Source: Pontiellaceae bacterium
GTDB taxonomy: Bacteria; Verrucomicrobiota; Kiritimatiellia; Kiritimatiellales; Pontiellaceae
Direction of reading: 5' to 3'
DNA length: 36,213 bases
Assembly (NCBI GenBank): GCA_016937035.1
Contig: JAFGWS010000144.1
Coordinates: forward strand, 1 to 36,213
Shown: positions 7,985 to 15,366 of the stretch, piece after piece
How positions within the stretch are numbered: position 1 is the stretch's first letter
Layout: every line of letters begins with the position of its first letter
Translations under genes and position numbers: made by a program
The notes under the pieces: model-generated
Told to the model about the DNA's origin: nothing
What the model saw: only the letters and a program-made list of their open reading frames with translations
The model's database searches: none

Positions 7985-8122
7985 ATGAAGAAGAAAAGCA
8001 ACAAGAAGAATAAAGACGCCAAGAAGCAATCCTCCGAACCGGTAAAAGGAAGCATTCAGCATCTTTCGGAATATTTCGGTTCCTATCTTTCCGCGCTGGA
8101 AATGGTCAGAAGCCGTCAATAA
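7985..8122 (+). CDS. 45-codon lysine-rich ORF between flgK and rpoN
   Basis: ATG 7985 follows a GGGGAG box by about six bases and runs 45 codons to TAA. The first 15 residues are almost all Lys, Asn and Ser; the rest (IQHLSEYFGSYLSALEMVRSRQ) could be one amphipathic helix. Distance to flgK is 12 bases, so it is probably co-transcribed. I do not recognise the family. The position is where a flagellar regulator or another export chaperone is sometimes found, but the sequence resembles neither FlgM nor CsrA closely enough to name it. Confidence 0.55.
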   Translation: MKKKSNKKNKDAKKQSSEPVKGSIQHLSEYFGSYLSALEMVRSRQ

Positions 8123-8312
8123 ATCCACCTTCGGGGTCAATCGGTCCGCACACTGTTGCAGATTGCTCGACAGTTGTTGCGGATCTCTACACGCTCCCAT
8201 GACATCGTCCATATCGGCGTTCAAGGCCAAAATGTATATGGATTTATAAATTGCATAAATGCAGAAGGTTGCAAGCATGTAAGCCGTTTATTTTCTGTGT
8301 TGTGGTGCGAGT

Positions 8313-8328
8313 TGGTTCACTTTGTGCT
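8313..8328 (+). promoter_or_regulatory. Weak sigma-54-like motif upstream of rpoN
   Basis: TGGTTCACTTTGTGCT has GG and GC at the correct 12-bp spacing (8314-8315 and 8326-8327) 34 bases before the rpoN ATG, but matches the rest of the consensus poorly. A perfect 12-bp palindrome TGCATAAATGCA lies at 8252-8263. Either could control rpoN; the evidence is slight. Confidence 0.25.
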
Positions 8329-8361
8329 TTAAGCGGTTTCGTTAAGCAGGAGGTGAATCTG

Positions 8362-9846
8362 ATGAGCACAAACAACAAAATGTACAACGGCACAAACCTG
8401 AACCAGCAACTGAGTCTGGCACCGCAGCTTTTAAACTGGCTGAAGATCCTTCAGGCGTCCACACTCGATCTCTCCCAGATGATTCAAAACGAGCTGATTT
8501 CCAATCCGGCGCTCGAATCGGATGTTCCGGATGATTTTTCAGCGGACTTTGAAGAAGCCGGTTATGACGATCTACCGGCTCCGCCGGATGAACTCTATCT
8601 CGACTCCTCCGACGAAGGTTCCCGTCTGGCCGCATTGGCCGAAATCGACGAGGATTGGCGCAATGCCGACCAACAGCCGCAGGCCGACAGCCACGTGCTT
8701 CAGGAAAAACATGATTTTATGATGGACCATCTGGTCAAAGCCTCCAGCCTGCAGGACGAACTCGAACAAGCGATGATGGTCGCCGGGCTCAGTGAATCAG
8801 AAGAGCAGATCGCACAGATCATTTCCGGGTCGCTTGACCGTCGCGGATACCTTGATTTGAGTCTGGAAGAGATTGCGCTTTTGGCAGGAGCGGAGGTTTC
8901 GGCGGTTGAAACCACGCTGGAAAAATTTCAGAAACTGGCTCCGGCGGGCATCGGAGCGCGTAATCTGCGCGAGTGTCTCGTGTTACAGCTGCAGGCCATG
9001 GAAGAGGAAACCGAGCTGGCGGAAGAGCTGGTGGAAAAATGGCTGGATAATCTGGCCATGAATCAGCACCAACTGTTGGCCGAGCACCTGGGTGTTGAGC
9101 TCGATGCCATCAACGACGCACTCGCGCTGATCCGAACGCTCGATCCCGAGCCGGGATGCAGCTTCGAAAACTCGCCGGTCGAATATGTCGAGGCCGATAT
9201 GGAGATTCAAAACAAGAACGGTGAACTGCGTGTCGTCCTGCTGGATGAACAGCTGCCCCGACTTCAACTCAGCCGCTACTGCAAGCAATTGCTCGAAGCG
9301 CGGAACGGAACCAAAGAAGATTTAGACTATATCCGCAACAAAGTGCGCGAAGCGACATTTCTCATCGAAGGCATTTCTCAGCGGCAGGACACAATGCTCA
9401 AGGTGGCCAACGAAATTATCCGTGTGCAGCGTCCGTTTCTGACAACAAAGGATGACGGCCTTCAGCCGCTTACCATGAATAAAGTGGCCTCCATGATCGG
9501 CGTCCATGAAACCACCGTAAGCCGTGCGATTGCCAATAAATATATTCGTACAGACCGAGGCCTGATCGAAATGCGGACCTTCTTTAAAGTCGGATATCGC
9601 TGTGCCGACGGCTCCTCTGTTGCTCCGGAACGTGTTCGGGAAATGGTGGCCGAGTTTATCGAAGAAGAAAATCCGATGCAGCCGATGATCGATTCGCAGA
9701 TTTCAGATCGCTTCAAGAAAATGGGACTTAAAGTGGCCCGGCGCACCGTGGCTAAATATCGCGAAGAACTCAATATCCCGTCATCGAAAGATCGTCTGGC
9801 TGCCGCCCGTCGGCGCCGGGATTATAAGCTGGCCTTGGCCGGATAA
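8362..9846 (+). CDS. rpoN: RNA polymerase sigma-54 factor RpoN
   Basis: RpoN recognises -24/-12 promoters and needs an AAA+ enhancer-binding activator. All three regions are visible: Region I (residues about 14-51, QQLSLAPQLLNWLKILQAS...IQNELISNPAL), a short acidic Region II (about 52-100), and Region III with the core-binding domain, the helix-turn-helix near residues 370-400 (NKVASMIGVHETTVSRAIANK) and the RpoN box near 459-468 (ARRTVAKYRE). Length 494 is normal. The upstream extension to 8251 is rejected because ATG 8362 has a strong AGGAGGTGA box. The gene sits inside the flagellar locus, and two good sigma-54 motifs flank the group. Confidence 0.97.
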   Translation: MSTNNKMYNGTNLNQQLSLAPQLLNWLKILQASTLDLSQMIQNELISNPALESDVPDDFSADFEEAGYDDLPAPPDELYLDSSDEGSRLAALAEIDEDWRNADQQPQADSHVLQEKHDFMMDHLVKASSLQDELEQAMMVAGLSESEEQIAQIISGSLDRRGYLDLSLEEIALLAGAEVSAVETTLEKFQKLAPAGIGARNLRECLVLQLQAMEEETELAEELVEKWLDNLAMNQHQLLAEHLGVELDAINDALALIRTLDPEPGCSFENSPVEYVEADMEIQNKNGELRVVLLDEQLPRLQLSRYCKQLLEARNGTKEDLDYIRNKVREATFLIEGISQRQDTMLKVANEIIRVQRPFLTTKDDGLQPLTMNKVASMIGVHETTVSRAIANKYIRTDRGLIEMRTFFKVGYRCADGSSVAPERVREMVAEFIEEENPMQPMIDSQISDRFKKMGLKVARRTVAKYREELNIPSSKDRLAAARRRRDYKLALAG

Positions 9847-9862
9847 CGACTTGAATCCGTCG

Positions 9863-9878
9863 TGGCAGCGCACCTGCT
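9863..9878 (+). promoter_or_regulatory. Sigma-54-type -24/-12 promoter before flgL
   Basis: TGGCAGCGCACCTGCT has GG at 9864-9865 and GC at 9876-9877 with the required spacing. It shares CGTGGCA, a CG two bases on, and CCTGCTT with the motif before flgF. The predicted start is near 9889, leaving a leader of about 20 bases with a GGAGG box before the flgL ATG at 9909. Confidence 0.7.
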
Positions 9879-9908
9879 TGCACATCGGTATTTATTGGAG
9901 GTTTAAAC

Positions 9909-10823
9909 ATGCGCATTTCAACCCAAATGCAGAATCAAATGCTCTCAAATAATATCCGAAAGGATCAGGAAGCCGTATATAAAACAACCGAGCAGATGGC
10001 CTCGGGTGTCAAATTCGAAAAGGCTTCCGACGATCCTCAGGCTTGGGCGCGTGCGGCAGAATTGCGCAGAACGCAGGGCCAATTTGAGCAATACGACCGC
10101 AACTCCGCTCTGCTGGAAAGCCAGTTGGGCTTTATCGATCAATCACTCAATGCGGTCAGCGATATTCTGCAGAGCGCCTCTGAAGTCGCGGTCCGCGCGT
10201 CCGACAGCACGCTGTCGACTTCAGACCGATCGATGTTATCCGAGCAGGTCAACCAGTTGCTCGAGGAATTGGTCTCGCAGGCGAACGGCGAATATAACGG
10301 TCAGCACCTTTTCGGAGGTGTACGAAGCGATGTCGAACCGTTCAGTGTAACGCGTACTGCAGAAGGACAGATCGATTCCGTAACCTATGTCGGAGCCTCG
10401 ACAACCTCCAATATCAGCGTTGCAGAACAGGACGTACTTCCTGGGCAGGTGGTCGGCGGCGACCCGGACAACGGGGTGCTGATGTCGGACGCCAGCGATG
10501 CCTTTGCTGTCCTGATCCAAATGCGCGACCAGTTAAAGTCCGGCGAGAGCCTCGCGGAAACCGATATTCAGTCTCAGGTTGATACCGCGTATGAACGCGT
10601 TATTGTCGGCCGAGCAGTGATGGGAGCTTACCTCGAGCACATCACATTCGTCAGCGAAATTCGCTTAAACCAAACCGTACGGTTGGCGGAGGATCTTTCC
10701 AGAACGGAGGGTGTGGATCTGGCTCAGGCCGCCACCGAACTCTCCGAAAAGCAGACCGCTTATCAAGCCGCCTTGGCGATGGCTTCGCAAACCATGCGCA
10801 AATCACTGCTCGATTATATGTAG
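9909..10823 (+). CDS. flgL: Flagellar hook-associated protein FlgL (HAP3)
   Basis: FlgL is the second junction protein, joining FlgK to the flagellin filament, and belongs to the flagellin superfamily. The N-terminus MRISTQMQNQMLSNNIRKDQ with MASGVKFEKASDDPQAWARA is the FlgL signature, and NGEYNGQHLFGGVRSDVEPF is the usual mid-protein motif. The C-terminal helix (QAATELSEKQTAYQAALAMASQTMRKSLLDYM) completes D0. Length 304 is typical. GGAGG precedes ATG 9909. It is separated from flgK by rpoN and probably has its own sigma-54 promoter. A near-palindromic AT-rich stretch (about 10893-10912) follows, where it converges on the next gene. Confidence 0.96.
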   Translation: MRISTQMQNQMLSNNIRKDQEAVYKTTEQMASGVKFEKASDDPQAWARAAELRRTQGQFEQYDRNSALLESQLGFIDQSLNAVSDILQSASEVAVRASDSTLSTSDRSMLSEQVNQLLEELVSQANGEYNGQHLFGGVRSDVEPFSVTRTAEGQIDSVTYVGASTTSNISVAEQDVLPGQVVGGDPDNGVLMSDASDAFAVLIQMRDQLKSGESLAETDIQSQVDTAYERVIVGRAVMGAYLEHITFVSEIRLNQTVRLAEDLSRTEGVDLAQAATELSEKQTAYQAALAMASQTMRKSLLDYM

Positions 10824-10947
10824 TCAACTCGAAAACAGCTTCGTGTCACCCATTTGGGGAATTGAGCCGCATTTAGATTTATAATTTGTTTAGGATTTCG
10901 AATTTAGAAATTTGAATTTTCCCTGATTAGTAAGATCAGTGAAAGCG

Positions 10948-11421
10948 TCAGTACGGTGTCCGATCGCCTTTTTGCTTCCATGCGTCAAAAACGCGTTGAG
11001 CTTCTGGGCGCAGGTCGGTTTCGGTGAGGAGAGTCCGTGCGTTCCACGGCTTAGGGATTTCCTCATAGAGCCGTGCGTCGTCGAATCCGGCGTCTGATGC
11101 ATCGTTGCGTGTTGCGGCAAAGTAGAGCGCGTCGATGCGTGCCCAGTAGATGGCGGAAAGACACATCGGGCAGGGCTCGCAACTGGCGTAGAGCTCGCAG
11201 CCCTCCAGTGAAAAAGATTCGAGCGCAGTACAGGCGTTGCGGATCGCTTCCACTTCCGCGTGGGCAGTGGGGTCGTTGGCGGAGGTGACGCGGTTCCAGC
11301 CGCGTCCGATAATTATTTGATCCTTAACAACGACGGCCCCAAACGGACCGCCTTCGCCGGCTTCCATCTTTTCGCGCGAGAGTCGAATCGCTTCGCGTAG
11401 AAATTTTTCTGAATAAGACAT
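10948..11421 (-). CDS. guaD: Guanine deaminase (GuaD, CDA-fold)
   Basis: Probably converts guanine to xanthine and ammonia in the cytoplasm. The zinc site of the cytidine-deaminase fold is complete: H54-A-E56 and C84-P-M-C87. The context around it (GGPFGAVVVKD, SNDPTAHAEVEAIRNAC, SCEPCPMCLSAIYWAR, DAGFDDARLYEEI) matches the Bacillus-type guanine deaminase closely, better than the tRNA adenosine deaminase TadA, which is the main alternative. Length 157 fits. It stands alone, convergent with flgL, with no other purine gene nearby. Confidence 0.85.
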   Translation of the reverse strand: MSYSEKFLREAIRLSREKMEAGEGGPFGAVVVKDQIIIGRGWNRVTSANDPTAHAEVEAIRNACTALESFSLEGCELYASCEPCPMCLSAIYWARIDALYFAATRNDASDAGFDDARLYEEIPKPWNARTLLTETDLRPEAQRVFDAWKQKGDRTPY

Positions 11422-11532
11422 ATCAACGGTATACAGGGGAAATCGTCAGTTCTCATTTGTAACACAACGGAGCACAGGTTCTCATAACAGGGGGCTCAAA
11501 TCCAGCTTTTCGGTGGCTTGTGTTTTCCTTTA

Positions 11533-11562
11533 TTCGGGCAATCTCCGCAATAGGTCTATCCG
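11533..11562 (+). repeat. Direct repeat, copy A, on one side of hipBST
   Basis: A 30-base stretch beginning TTCGGGCAATCTCCGCAATA recurs at 13320-13349 in the same orientation with two mismatches. The two copies bracket the hipBST genes and their operators. Confidence 0.7.
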
Positions 11563-11589
11563 GCAGACTTTGGTTCGGTATACAGCATG

Positions 11590-12546
11590 CTAACAACCGG
11601 GAAGCCCCAATTGTTCGGCGTTCAATCGTATCAGCTCCCGGAAACGTTCTTTTGTTTCAGCAGCGCAGAAACCTCTCTCAAGAAGTTCAAAAGCCGGTCC
11701 GAAACCGCAGGAAAAGCGGGCAAATGCGTTGCTTACCTGTTTTTCGTTTAACCGTAACGATTTGGCGAAATTCATAAAATCATCTAGCCGCAGGTTTTTC
11801 TTTTTTCCATTCAGCGTGAGCGCGGTTTCCTCCTCATCTTGCGGCAGCAGCAATCGGGTGGGGAGCAGGTCGTAGGCGGGAGACAATGAAACGGCACCGT
11901 TCGGCTGATACAGCAGGGAATAGTTTTTCAAATGCATATCCGAGTTGCCGGTAAGGAAACAATAGAGCGTGACCTCAAAGAATCGCAGGGCATCGAACAG
12001 GGAGTTGTCGCAATAGCGGATGACTGATTTTCCAATCTGCTCGAGTGATCCTCTGTATTTTTGCTCGGTCAACCGGTCGGTGAGTTGGCACATATCTTCC
12101 ATATGCAGCATCCCGGTTTTATTTCGATCCATGCGCTTCGTAATGAAAGCCAGCTGTCCGTCTTCCAGCGGAATCAATCCGCTCTGTGCCGTGGAGATTC
12201 CGAAGCATTGGGCCATGCACATCGTCAGGTGTTCAAGTTCCGGCATTTCAGGATATTGTGCAACAGGTGGTTTCAGGATATATCCGCCCTCCAGCCCCAC
12301 CAATGTCAACCTTCCATCCTGCCGTTTTTTACTGCGCTCAAGATGCAGCGACAGCTTGGGCTGTACTCCGGGGACGGTAATGTGGCGACGGATAATCTGC
12401 TCCGCCATCTGGTTGAGTTCATCCCATGCATAGGGCAATGTCGGAGGCACAGCGGTGCCGAACAGTTTTTTGCAGCAGCCTGAATGATAGAGTCCTTCCG
12501 AGGACTTCATCGGTTGAAGACAGATATGACAGTCGGATTTCTTCAT
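11590..12546 (-). CDS. hipT: HipT-like Ser/Thr kinase toxin
   Basis: This is a HipA-fold kinase lacking the usual N-terminal subdomain, which is encoded separately by the gene upstream, as in the E. coli O127 HipBST system. HipT there phosphorylates tryptophanyl-tRNA synthetase; that target is family knowledge, not shown here. Visible features are a cysteine-rich start (CHICL...GCC), the glycine-rich loop VPGVQPKLSL (residues 59-68), the lysine-containing ILKP (90-93), the catalytic-loop motif GNSDMHLKNYSLL with D203 and N208, and SPAYDL with D226. The loop carries T57-V58-P59 where HipT of O127 has its two autophosphorylated serines. Length is 318. The start codon overlaps the hipS stop (ATGA), indicating translational coupling. 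Confidence 0.87.
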   Translation of the reverse strand: MKKSDCHICLQPMKSSEGLYHSGCCKKLFGTAVPPTLPYAWDELNQMAEQIIRRHITVPGVQPKLSLHLERSKKRQDGRLTLVGLEGGYILKPPVAQYPEMPELEHLTMCMAQCFGISTAQSGLIPLEDGQLAFITKRMDRNKTGMLHMEDMCQLTDRLTEQKYRGSLEQIGKSVIRYCDNSLFDALRFFEVTLYCFLTGNSDMHLKNYSLLYQPNGAVSLSPAYDLLPTRLLLPQDEEETALTLNGKKKNLRLDDFMNFAKSLRLNEKQVSNAFARFSCGFGPAFELLERGFCAAETKERFRELIRLNAEQLGLPGC

Positions 12547-12869
12547 TGCGCGTCCTTAATGGGTATAACGGAGACTGCACCGATACAGTCGCGGCAGCAG
12601 GTCAGCAAAAGACCCATGCGGTCTCGCGGATTAATTTTCCACGTATCTTCGGCAATATCCAGCAGCCACCCCTCCGGTATCAACCCGTCGAAAAACGGAA
12701 ACAGCCGTTTATCCTCATAAGGTTCCGGTCGGAGCGGCAGCGACAAGCTGACGGCGACCGCATCTTTTCGATCAAGATATTTGGATGCGTATGAAAACAC
12801 ATAGCCATTGTCATGTTCTTCGAGCATACCGGCCAGACAGCCGTGCATAAAAACGTCAGCCTTCCTCAT
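12543..12869 (-). CDS. hipS: HipS-like small protein (HipA N-terminal subdomain)
   Basis: A 108-residue protein equivalent to the N-subdomain 1 of HipA (DVFMHGCLAGMLEE, FSYASKYLDRKDAVAVSLSLPLRP, FPFFDGLIPEGWLLD and DRMGLLLTCCRDCIGAVSV). In HipBST this stand-alone piece acts as the antitoxin of HipT; I infer the same here from architecture. It overlaps the end of hipB by 14 bases and hipT by four. The second of two adjacent ATGs (12869) is chosen because GGAGG lies six bases before it; the upstream extension to 13004 runs through hipB in another frame and is rejected. Confidence 0.85.
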   Translation of the reverse strand: MRKADVFMHGCLAGMLEEHDNGYVFSYASKYLDRKDAVAVSLSLPLRPEPYEDKRLFPFFDGLIPEGWLLDIAEDTWKINPRDRMGLLLTCCRDCIGAVSVIPIKDAQ

Positions 12870-13080
12870 CATCAGCCTCCATCCGGTAAGCAACCGGTTC
12901 CATCCGATGGCCGAACAGCATGAGCACCTGATTAACCTTATCCATTCGTAACGATTCCTTCCCCTGTTCCAGATCTCGGATGAAACGCAAGCCAACGCCT
13001 GCACGATCCGCCAGATCCTTCTGGGTCAAACCCATTGAGCGGCGTCGGTCTTTAACAAACTTGATTAGTGAATCATTCAT
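12856..13080 (-). CDS. hipB: HipB-like HTH repressor
   Basis: A 74-residue Cro/CI-type helix-turn-helix protein (LIKFVKDRRRSMGLTQKDLADRAGVGLRFIRDLEQGK) with the C-terminal part NQVLMLFGHRMEPV typical of short HipB proteins. It should autorepress the operon by binding the three operators directly upstream. The start ATG 13080 has a GAGGG box; the long upstream extension to 13539 runs into structured repeat DNA and is not believable. It is the first gene of hipB-hipS-hipT. Confidence 0.9.
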   Translation of the reverse strand: MNDSLIKFVKDRRRSMGLTQKDLADRAGVGLRFIRDLEQGKESLRMDKVNQVLMLFGHRMEPVAYRMEADDEEG

Positions 13081-13180
13081 CGTATCCCTCATCGGGTATA
13101 TATTTCGCAGTTCGGTTAATAATAAACCCTTTCGGGTATAGCAAGGAATATTTCCATACAAATAATCCCTGTCGGGTATA
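13081..13180 (-). promoter_or_regulatory. Three operator repeats of hipBST at exact 40-bp spacing
   Basis: CGGGTATA occurs at 13093-13100, 13133-13140 and 13173-13180. Each is the right half of a 20-bp site ending CGGGTATA and containing CCCT at the left (13081-13100, 13121-13140, 13161-13180). Read on the minus strand the half-site is TATACCCGA. The nearest site, TATCC-N8-GTATA, has the same geometry as the E. coli HipB operator TATCC-N8-GGATA. The 40-bp phasing is close to four helical turns, which places all three on one DNA face. The operon promoter must lie within or beside this array. Confidence 0.8.
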
Positions 13181-13319
13181 TTTTTACATTTTTCTGAATC
13201 CATTGGATAAGAGGCATATCCGTCCCATCGTTGCATCAGAAATTGGTCGGTCCTGTTCGACGGCAATGTGGCTGGATGACCCCGGCTATCAATACATCCG
13301 GTGCTTCCGGAAACATTTT

Positions 13320-13349
13320 TTCGGGTAATCTCCGCAATAGGTCTCTCCG
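13320..13349 (+). repeat. Direct repeat, copy B, on the other side of hipBST
   Basis: The partner of 11533-11562, with 28 of 30 bases identical. It is followed at once by a small hairpin GCCGATTTTAATCGGC (13348-13363). Confidence 0.7.
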
Positions 13350-13386
13350 CCGATTTTAATCGGCGCTTTCGCAATGACCCCATTTT

Positions 13387-13542
13387 GGAGTGCGGTGGGT
13401 CGAAGACCGGCGAAGCCGCTCGACACCGCTTTTTAATGCGCCGGAGGCGCTGTGCACCGCAGGACGCTCTTCGGTGCGTGTTGCATTGGTGCAACGGCAT
13501 CAAGCCGCCGTATTTTAAAGCGGCGTGAACCCGCCGCACTCC
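13387..13542. repeat. 156-bp structured element with terminal inverted repeats
   Basis: The ends GGAGTGCGGTGGGT (13387-13400) and ACCCGCCGCACTCC (13529-13542) are inverted repeats with one mismatch in 14. Inside are further hairpins, for example GCGCC-GGA-GGCGC, and a CCGCCG...CGGCG pair near 13505-13525. No credible protein is encoded. It looks like a non-autonomous, palindromic intergenic repeat. Confidence 0.6.
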
Positions 13543-13797
13543 ATACTGAAAATCTCTTTAAGTATACGGATGTCTTCAACGCCTGAACGAAGCAGGAGGC
13601 TTCGTCCACCTTGCGCTGATGCTGCCGCCAAAACCAGCTGTCGCTGCTGTCAAAACCAAACCCATCCAATGACCAAAATACAAGCTGCTTGCTTGTTTGT
13701 TTTCTGATGGGAGATTTTGGAGAGTAATTCCCGCTCAATCATCAGTTCATTCGCGGTTGAAAATCGCATCTCAGCCCATTTCTCTTCAAACTCCGCG
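13543..13797. other. Gene-free stretch with a perfect hairpin
   Basis: A seven-pair hairpin ACGAAGC-AGGAG-GCTTCGT lies at 13587-13605. A 67-codon minus-strand ORF (13650-13853) crosses this stretch and overlaps the next gene; its composition is not absurd, but nothing supports it. I see no other signal. Confidence 0.4.
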
Positions 13798-14283
13798 TTA
13801 TTGGTTATCTTCTGTACTGATTTGGTCCTCCGATTTGTTTCCATATACAGCAAGCAAACAATTACCTCTCTTCAGCAAATTATCTCTGTATGAAGAAATT
13901 ATTCCCAACAGAGCCTTTTCATTTTCCAGCGTTTCAGTACTAATATCCACATGTCTTATATTACCTTCACTGAAATATAGGTGAAACCCATGTGAGTATA
14001 ATGTTATTTTTCTAACATCTCTCATGTCGCATGAAATCGTAACTTTTTTGTTTGAATTGTGCGTATAAATCTTATTTTCATCTAATTTAACCCAAAAGTC
14101 ACGACCAAAAGTTTGTGAATAAAGAAATAGTATTGTGATATTTGATATAACGTAAAGGACAGTCAACCCACCGGGCGGAACGCCGAAAATATATAACATG
14201 ACAGAAATAGCCAATATAGAAAATATTGCAACGATAAGGTTTTTTCTCAAAACCTTCCTTGACTCTTTGAATATAACTCCCAT
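13798..14283 (-). CDS. Two-TM small protein, candidate immunity protein of the RHS tip
   Basis: A 161-residue protein with a basic N-terminus, two hydrophobic segments (about residues 16-33 and 37-56), then a soluble part rich in beta-like segments (DENKIYTHNSNKKVTISCDM and ITLYSHGFHLYFSEG) and a C-terminal helix. This two-TM plus PH-like layout resembles YcxB-type and some toxin-immunity proteins, but I recognise no exact family. It lies 29 bases after the end of the RHS gene on the same strand, the usual place for a cognate immunity gene. The base composition is more AT-rich than in the flanking housekeeping genes, which suggests acquisition. No strong Shine-Dalgarno box precedes ATG 14283. 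Confidence 0.55.
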   Translation of the reverse strand: MGVIFKESRKVLRKNLIVAIFSILAISVMLYIFGVPPGGLTVLYVISNITILFLYSQTFGRDFWVKLDENKIYTHNSNKKVTISCDMRDVRKITLYSHGFHLYFSEGNIRHVDISTETLENEKALLGIISSYRDNLLKRGNCLLAVYGNKSEDQISTEDNQ

Positions 14284-14582
14284 TGTGAATATTTGTATTA
14301 TATTAAATATTATTACTCGTCTTGTTTTTGCATTTCTGAAAGGGAGACAACAATATCAGATATCCACGTTGTCATTACACCGACAGTCTTATCAATAATG
14401 TCTCCGCCTTGCATCAGCGATCCGCCTAGAAGTCCAGAGAAAGTTGCCTCTGAAAAATACGGCCAAGACCAATCTTCTCCACTTTGCATCTGTGTCATAA
14501 AATTCCCAGCCATTGACGCAACTGTGTTTTCGAGCAATTCGGTTGCCCCCTCAAAATAACTTCCCATCTTCGTCCCCAAGCT

Positions 14583-14601
14583 CCCCCCCCCCAAAAAAAA
14601 A
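14583..14601. repeat. C10-A9 homopolymer pair inside the RHS tip
   Basis: Ten C (14583-14592) are directly followed by nine A (14593-14601). On the coding strand this reads as nine T and ten G, encoding FFLGGG. Such runs slip easily during replication, and may also be a sequencing weak point. Confidence 0.85.
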
Positions 14602-15344
14602 GCCCCAGAATTAACCATCTCCAGTGGAGTTCCTCCCGTCACTGCGGTTTGTGTTGCTGCATACGTCCCCATAAAAAACATCTCTTTTCCCGTTAAGCCT
14701 GCCTTATTTCCAACAGCAACGGATATTGCCGTATAAGATAACGTAATTGATGAAAGGTAAGTATTTTCCACCCATCCTAGACCTCCTGAATTCTGAATTT
14801 GAGCCAGCCCAAAATATTCCATAGCGGATTCATTATCTTTGAGTAACATACTCCACCCCGCTTCAACTTGATTGTTAAGTGAGCCATTCATGTTAGATGG
14901 ATCCAATTCATGCCCCCAATCACCCACAAATTCCCAAGTTTCTTGTTCAGCTTTTAGTGTCTGCTGAAATCCCTCCTGAGCAGAGGGTGTAATTGCCATG
15001 CCATAAGTAGCAGCACCCATACCGCTAAGCCCCAACGGATCAAAACTAGTAATCGGGTTACAGTGCACGTAGCAGTATATGTTCGGGCCGTCAGCGTATC
15101 GGATCGGGTCTCGGGTCAGGAAGGTGCCGGTTTCGAGGTCGCGGTAGCGCATGCCTTCGTTGAGGAGGCCGAGTTCGGCTTCTTCATCTTTTGTGTTCGC
15201 TTTCTGGCGGTCGAGGTTGGTTCCCCACTCAAAACCAGAGGGACGGGTACCATAAGCCTCACAGATCGCAAACCATGTCAAAGAACCATTGTCATCAGAC
15301 CGCGCGATTACATCACCACGATGATCGGAATGCGAGTAGATTCG

Positions 15345-15365
15345 ATTGCTGATTGCCGATTTGCG
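15345..15365. repeat. Heptamer repeat, short tract
   Basis: Three 7-base units (ATTGCTG, ATTGCCG, ATTTGCG) lie directly beside copy 3 of the palindromic element. The same ATTGCCG heptamer forms a longer tract at 34658-34699. Confidence 0.6.
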
Positions 15366-15366
15366 A

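Noticed and set aside
13081..13539. N-terminal extension of HipB
   Set aside because: The extension reads through the operator array and the 156-bp palindromic element; the short form has the ribosome binding site and the normal HipB length.
13650..13853. 67-codon minus-strand ORF
   Set aside because: It overlaps the end of the candidate immunity gene, matches no family and has no convincing ribosome binding site.
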